DNA from: Saprospiraceae bacterium
Lineage (GTDB): Bacteria > Bacteroidota > Bacteroidia > Chitinophagales > Saprospiraceae
Direction of reading: 5' to 3'
Assembly (NCBI GenBank): GCA_020436955.1
Contig: JAGQWW010000088.1
Location: 1 to 8,807 of the forward strand
Length of the DNA: 8,807 nucleotides
Positions 7,250 through 8,807 of this stretch are shown one piece after another. Made by a program: the position numbers and the translations under genes. The notes under the pieces were generated by a model. The model was not told where the DNA came from, did no database searches, and saw nothing but the letters and a program-made list of their open reading frames with translations. Numbering within the stretch: position 1 is the first letter of the stretch; each line of letters starts with the position of its first letter.

Positions 7250-7296
7250 CATCCAAGCAGCAACCAGAATCCAGCAACTAGCGACCAGCCCCCAGC
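7250..7296. repeat. Degenerate CCAGCAACCAGAATCC-type repeat, right copy
   Basis: About 47 bases of variants of CCAGCAAC and CCAGAATCC: atccaagcag, caaccagaat, ccagcaacta, gcgaccag, ccccagc. It begins immediately after the ferredoxin stop codon (minus strand, 7299-7301) and runs into the gap. It is inverted relative to the copy at 7033-7069, so the two could base-pair around a loop of about 180 nt. The middle of the gap (7070-7249) is ordinary AT-rich DNA. It holds a 63-codon open frame that I do not accept as a gene, and I see no clear promoter or terminator in it. Confidence 0.6.
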
Positions 7297-7298
7297 TC

Positions 7299-7535
7299 CT
7301 AAGCACCAATTTCCTTTACCTGAATAATCTTTACCGGACAGGCGTCAGCGGCTTTTGTTATGGAGGGAAGGTCTGGGGTGAAAGGTAATTTTACGGTGTG
7401 GAATCCGCGTTTTTCGGTGCTGTGCAGGAGGACTGATTTGCCATCTTTTTTGGACATACGGAAATTGGCAGGGTCCAGCTCTGCGCAATAATTACAACCT
7501 ATACATTTTTCTCGCTGGAGGGTGATTACGACCAT
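7299..7535 (-). CDS. Single-cluster [4Fe-4S] ferredoxin
   Basis: A 78-residue soluble ferredoxin. Cluster ligands are Cys11, Cys14 and Cys17 (CIGCNYC) plus Cys66 in the sequence ADACPVKII, the CX2CX2C...CP arrangement for one [4Fe-4S] cluster. The 48 residues between the third and fourth cysteines replace the second cluster of bacterial two-cluster ferredoxins. There is no signal peptide or membrane segment, so it is a cytosolic electron carrier. Its ATG at 7535 lies inside the last codons of the U32 gene: the frames overlap by 10 nt (ATGGTCGTAA contains this start and the upstream stop). That implies co-transcription and probably translational coupling. The obvious candidate partner is therefore the U32 protein, itself an iron-sulfur enzyme in related systems. 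Direct electron transfer between them is inference. Confidence 0.9.
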   Translation of the reverse strand: MVVITLQREKCIGCNYCAELDPANFRMSKKDGKSVLLHSTEKRGFHTVKLPFTPDLPSITKAADACPVKIIQVKEIGA

Positions 7536-8779
7536 TCCGATGCTACGATTTTGTAGAGTTTGTCAGATGGACGAATTTTAAAATCAACCGGTATGGAGAT
7601 AATGGTGCCTTTGGTAGCTTTATCGACTATATTACCTTCATCGGTTCTTATTTCTTTGATTTCAAATTCTTTTGCTCCTGTAGTTGGGCCTGTAACCAAA
7701 ACTGTGTCGCCTACTGACAGGTCATAAGCATCGATAGAAAATTCACCCACTTGTATATTACTAAAATAGGAACGGCCTTTGCCAATGAAAACCTTCTTTT
7801 GGGTAGCCATTGAACCGTTAGATTTTGACCACTCACCAAGTTTTTGACCAAGATAATATCCATCCCAGAAGCCTCGGTTGTAAACGGTAGAAAGGTCTTC
7901 CATCCATTGGTCTACTTTTTCCTCATTGAAAGTACCATCAGCCACAGAGTCGATGGCTTCTCTGTAACATCGGGTTACGGTACCGACATACTCCGGAGCT
8001 CTTCCTCTACCTTCCAGTTTCAACACCTTGACACCTGCATCAACTATCTGGTCCAAAAATCCAATAGTACATAAGTCCTTGGGGGACATCATGTATTCAT
8101 TATCGATTTCAATTTCAAATCCGGATTCCTGGTCTATGACGGTATATTTCTTTCGGCAATTTTGCTTGCAAGCACCACGGTTGGCGGAGCTATTGTGCGA
8201 ATGTAAACTGAGATAACATTTGCCTGAGACAGCCATACATAATGCACCATGTCCAAATATTTCAATTTCAATAGGTCGACCGGAAGGACCTGTAATGTTC
8301 TCTTTTTTAATGCCTTCCACGATTTTCTTCACCTGAGAAATACTCAACTCACGACTCAATACCATTGTATCTGCAAAAAGGGAATAGAATTTTACTGTCT
8401 CAACGTTTGTAATATTTACCTGTGTAGAAATATGCAACTCCATCCCAATCTCCCGACAATATGCCATCACCGCCTGATCCGCCCCGATGATTGCAGTAAT
8501 ACCTGCATCTTTTGCTGCATTGCATATTGTTTTAATCAATGACAAATCATGATCATATATAATGGTGTTGAGTGTCAGGTAAGACCGAACACCTGCTTCC
8601 TGCGTCCTGCGAGCGATCTCATACAAATCGTCCAGGGTAAAATTGATGGAGGAGCGTGCCCGCATATTCAATTGTGTCACCCCAAAATACACTGAATCTG
8701 CTCCATTGTCTATTGCTGCCTGCAAAGCTTCAAATGAGCCGGCCGGCGCCATCAGCTCTATTTTCCCATTATTGGTCAT
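7526..8779 (-). CDS. U32-family protein, TrhP/YegQ-like (RNA hydroxylation)
   Basis: 417 residues, complete. The N-terminus has the family opening ELMAPAGS (8-15) and GADSVYFG (26-33). The full U32 signature (E-x-F-x2-G-A-L-C-x4-G-x-C-x-L-S) spans 173-191, followed by ANRGACKQNCR (199-209). Cys181, Cys188, Cys204 and Cys208 are therefore the probable Fe-S ligands. MSPKDLC (231-237), KVLKLEGR (251-258) and a small C-terminal beta domain (about 328-417) complete the usual layout. U32 proteins were first called collagenase-like peptidases. E. coli TrhP (YegQ) and B. subtilis relatives are needed for 5-hydroxyuridine at the tRNA wobble position, and RlhA for hydroxycytidine in 23S rRNA. The length fits the TrhP/YrrO type rather than the longer RlhA or shorter UbiU/UbiV. 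The ATG at 8779 has AGGA close upstream (AGGAAGT-ATG). It overlaps the ferredoxin gene by 10 nt. Confidence 0.93.
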   Translation of the reverse strand: MTNNGKIELMAPAGSFEALQAAIDNGADSVYFGVTQLNMRARSSINFTLDDLYEIARRTQEAGVRSYLTLNTIIYDHDLSLIKTICNAAKDAGITAIIGADQAVMAYCREIGMELHISTQVNITNVETVKFYSLFADTMVLSRELSISQVKKIVEGIKKENITGPSGRPIEIEIFGHGALCMAVSGKCYLSLHSHNSSANRGACKQNCRKKYTVIDQESGFEIEIDNEYMMSPKDLCTIGFLDQIVDAGVKVLKLEGRGRAPEYVGTVTRCYREAIDSVADGTFNEEKVDQWMEDLSTVYNRGFWDGYYLGQKLGEWSKSNGSMATQKKVFIGKGRSYFSNIQVGEFSIDAYDLSVGDTVLVTGPTTGAKEFEIKEIRTDEGNIVDKATKGTIISIPVDFKIRPSDKLYKIVASEWS

Positions 8780-8799
8780 ACTTCCTGATAATTTGACCG

Positions 8800-8807
8800 C
8801 AAAGGTG
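8800..8807 (-). promoter_or_regulatory. Candidate -7 element for the U32-ferredoxin pair
   Basis: On the minus strand the window begins CACCTTTG, which differs from the Bacteroidota -7 consensus TAnnTTTG only at the first position. It lies about 20 nt before the U32 ATG, which would give a very short leader. The -33 TTG element would lie outside the window, so it cannot be confirmed. No other gene here has an equally good match. Confidence 0.3.

Noticed and set aside
7072..7263. A 63-codon minus-strand open frame in the ferredoxin-MDR gap
   Set aside because: It begins inside the degenerate repeat, has no recognisable domain or signal, and its composition looks like translated AT-rich non-coding DNA.
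8249..8542. A 97-codon plus-strand open frame with several cysteines
   Set aside because: It lies wholly antisense to the conserved U32 signature region, and its cysteines are scattered rather than in a metal-binding pattern.

Overview
The window looks like Bacteroidota DNA, probably from an environmental Saprospiria- or Chitinophagia-like lineage (class-level placement is inference). The reasons are moderate to low GC, lipoproteins with a cysteine followed by charged or polar residues, a very large FG-GAP/VCBS plus ASPIC/UnbV lipoprotein of a type abundant in that phylum, starts without clear Shine-Dalgarno sites, and a TAnnTTTG-like element next to one gene. Every credible gene lies on the minus strand, so transcription runs from high to low coordinates. 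I saw no tRNA, rRNA, CRISPR array, IS element or phage gene.

In transcription order: (1) 8779-7526, a U32-family (TrhP/YegQ-like) protein with the complete family signature and four conserved cysteines, overlapping by 10 nt (2) 7535-7299, a small single-cluster [4Fe-4S] ferredoxin. They are very likely co-expressed, and the ferredoxin may serve the Fe-S-dependent U32 enzyme, whose relatives hydroxylate tRNA or rRNA. A 274-nt gap follows, bordered at both ends by related, oppositely oriented CCAGCAAC/CCAGAATCC-type repeats. (3) 7024-6062, a zinc-free MDR oxidoreductase. (4) 5959-4727, an ArsP_1/YraQ-type permease preceded by a 16-bp near-perfect AT-rich hairpin. (5) 4633-3698, a secreted protein of unknown function that appears built from a duplicated two-part module. 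(6) 3570-223, a lipoprotein of about 1115 residues with 14 calcium-loop motifs, seven on each side of an ASPIC/UnbV domain, ending in a clear bidirectional terminator. (7) 138-1, the N-terminus of another lipoprotein, cut by the window edge.

Genes 3 to 7 have gaps of about 80 to 130 nt and unrelated predicted roles, so they look like neighbours rather than one pathway. Nothing here is convincingly a new multi-gene system. The best leads are the U32-ferredoxin coupling, the hairpin at the permease start, the inverted repeat pair around 7033-7296, the duplicated secreted protein, and the permease's missing second cysteine.
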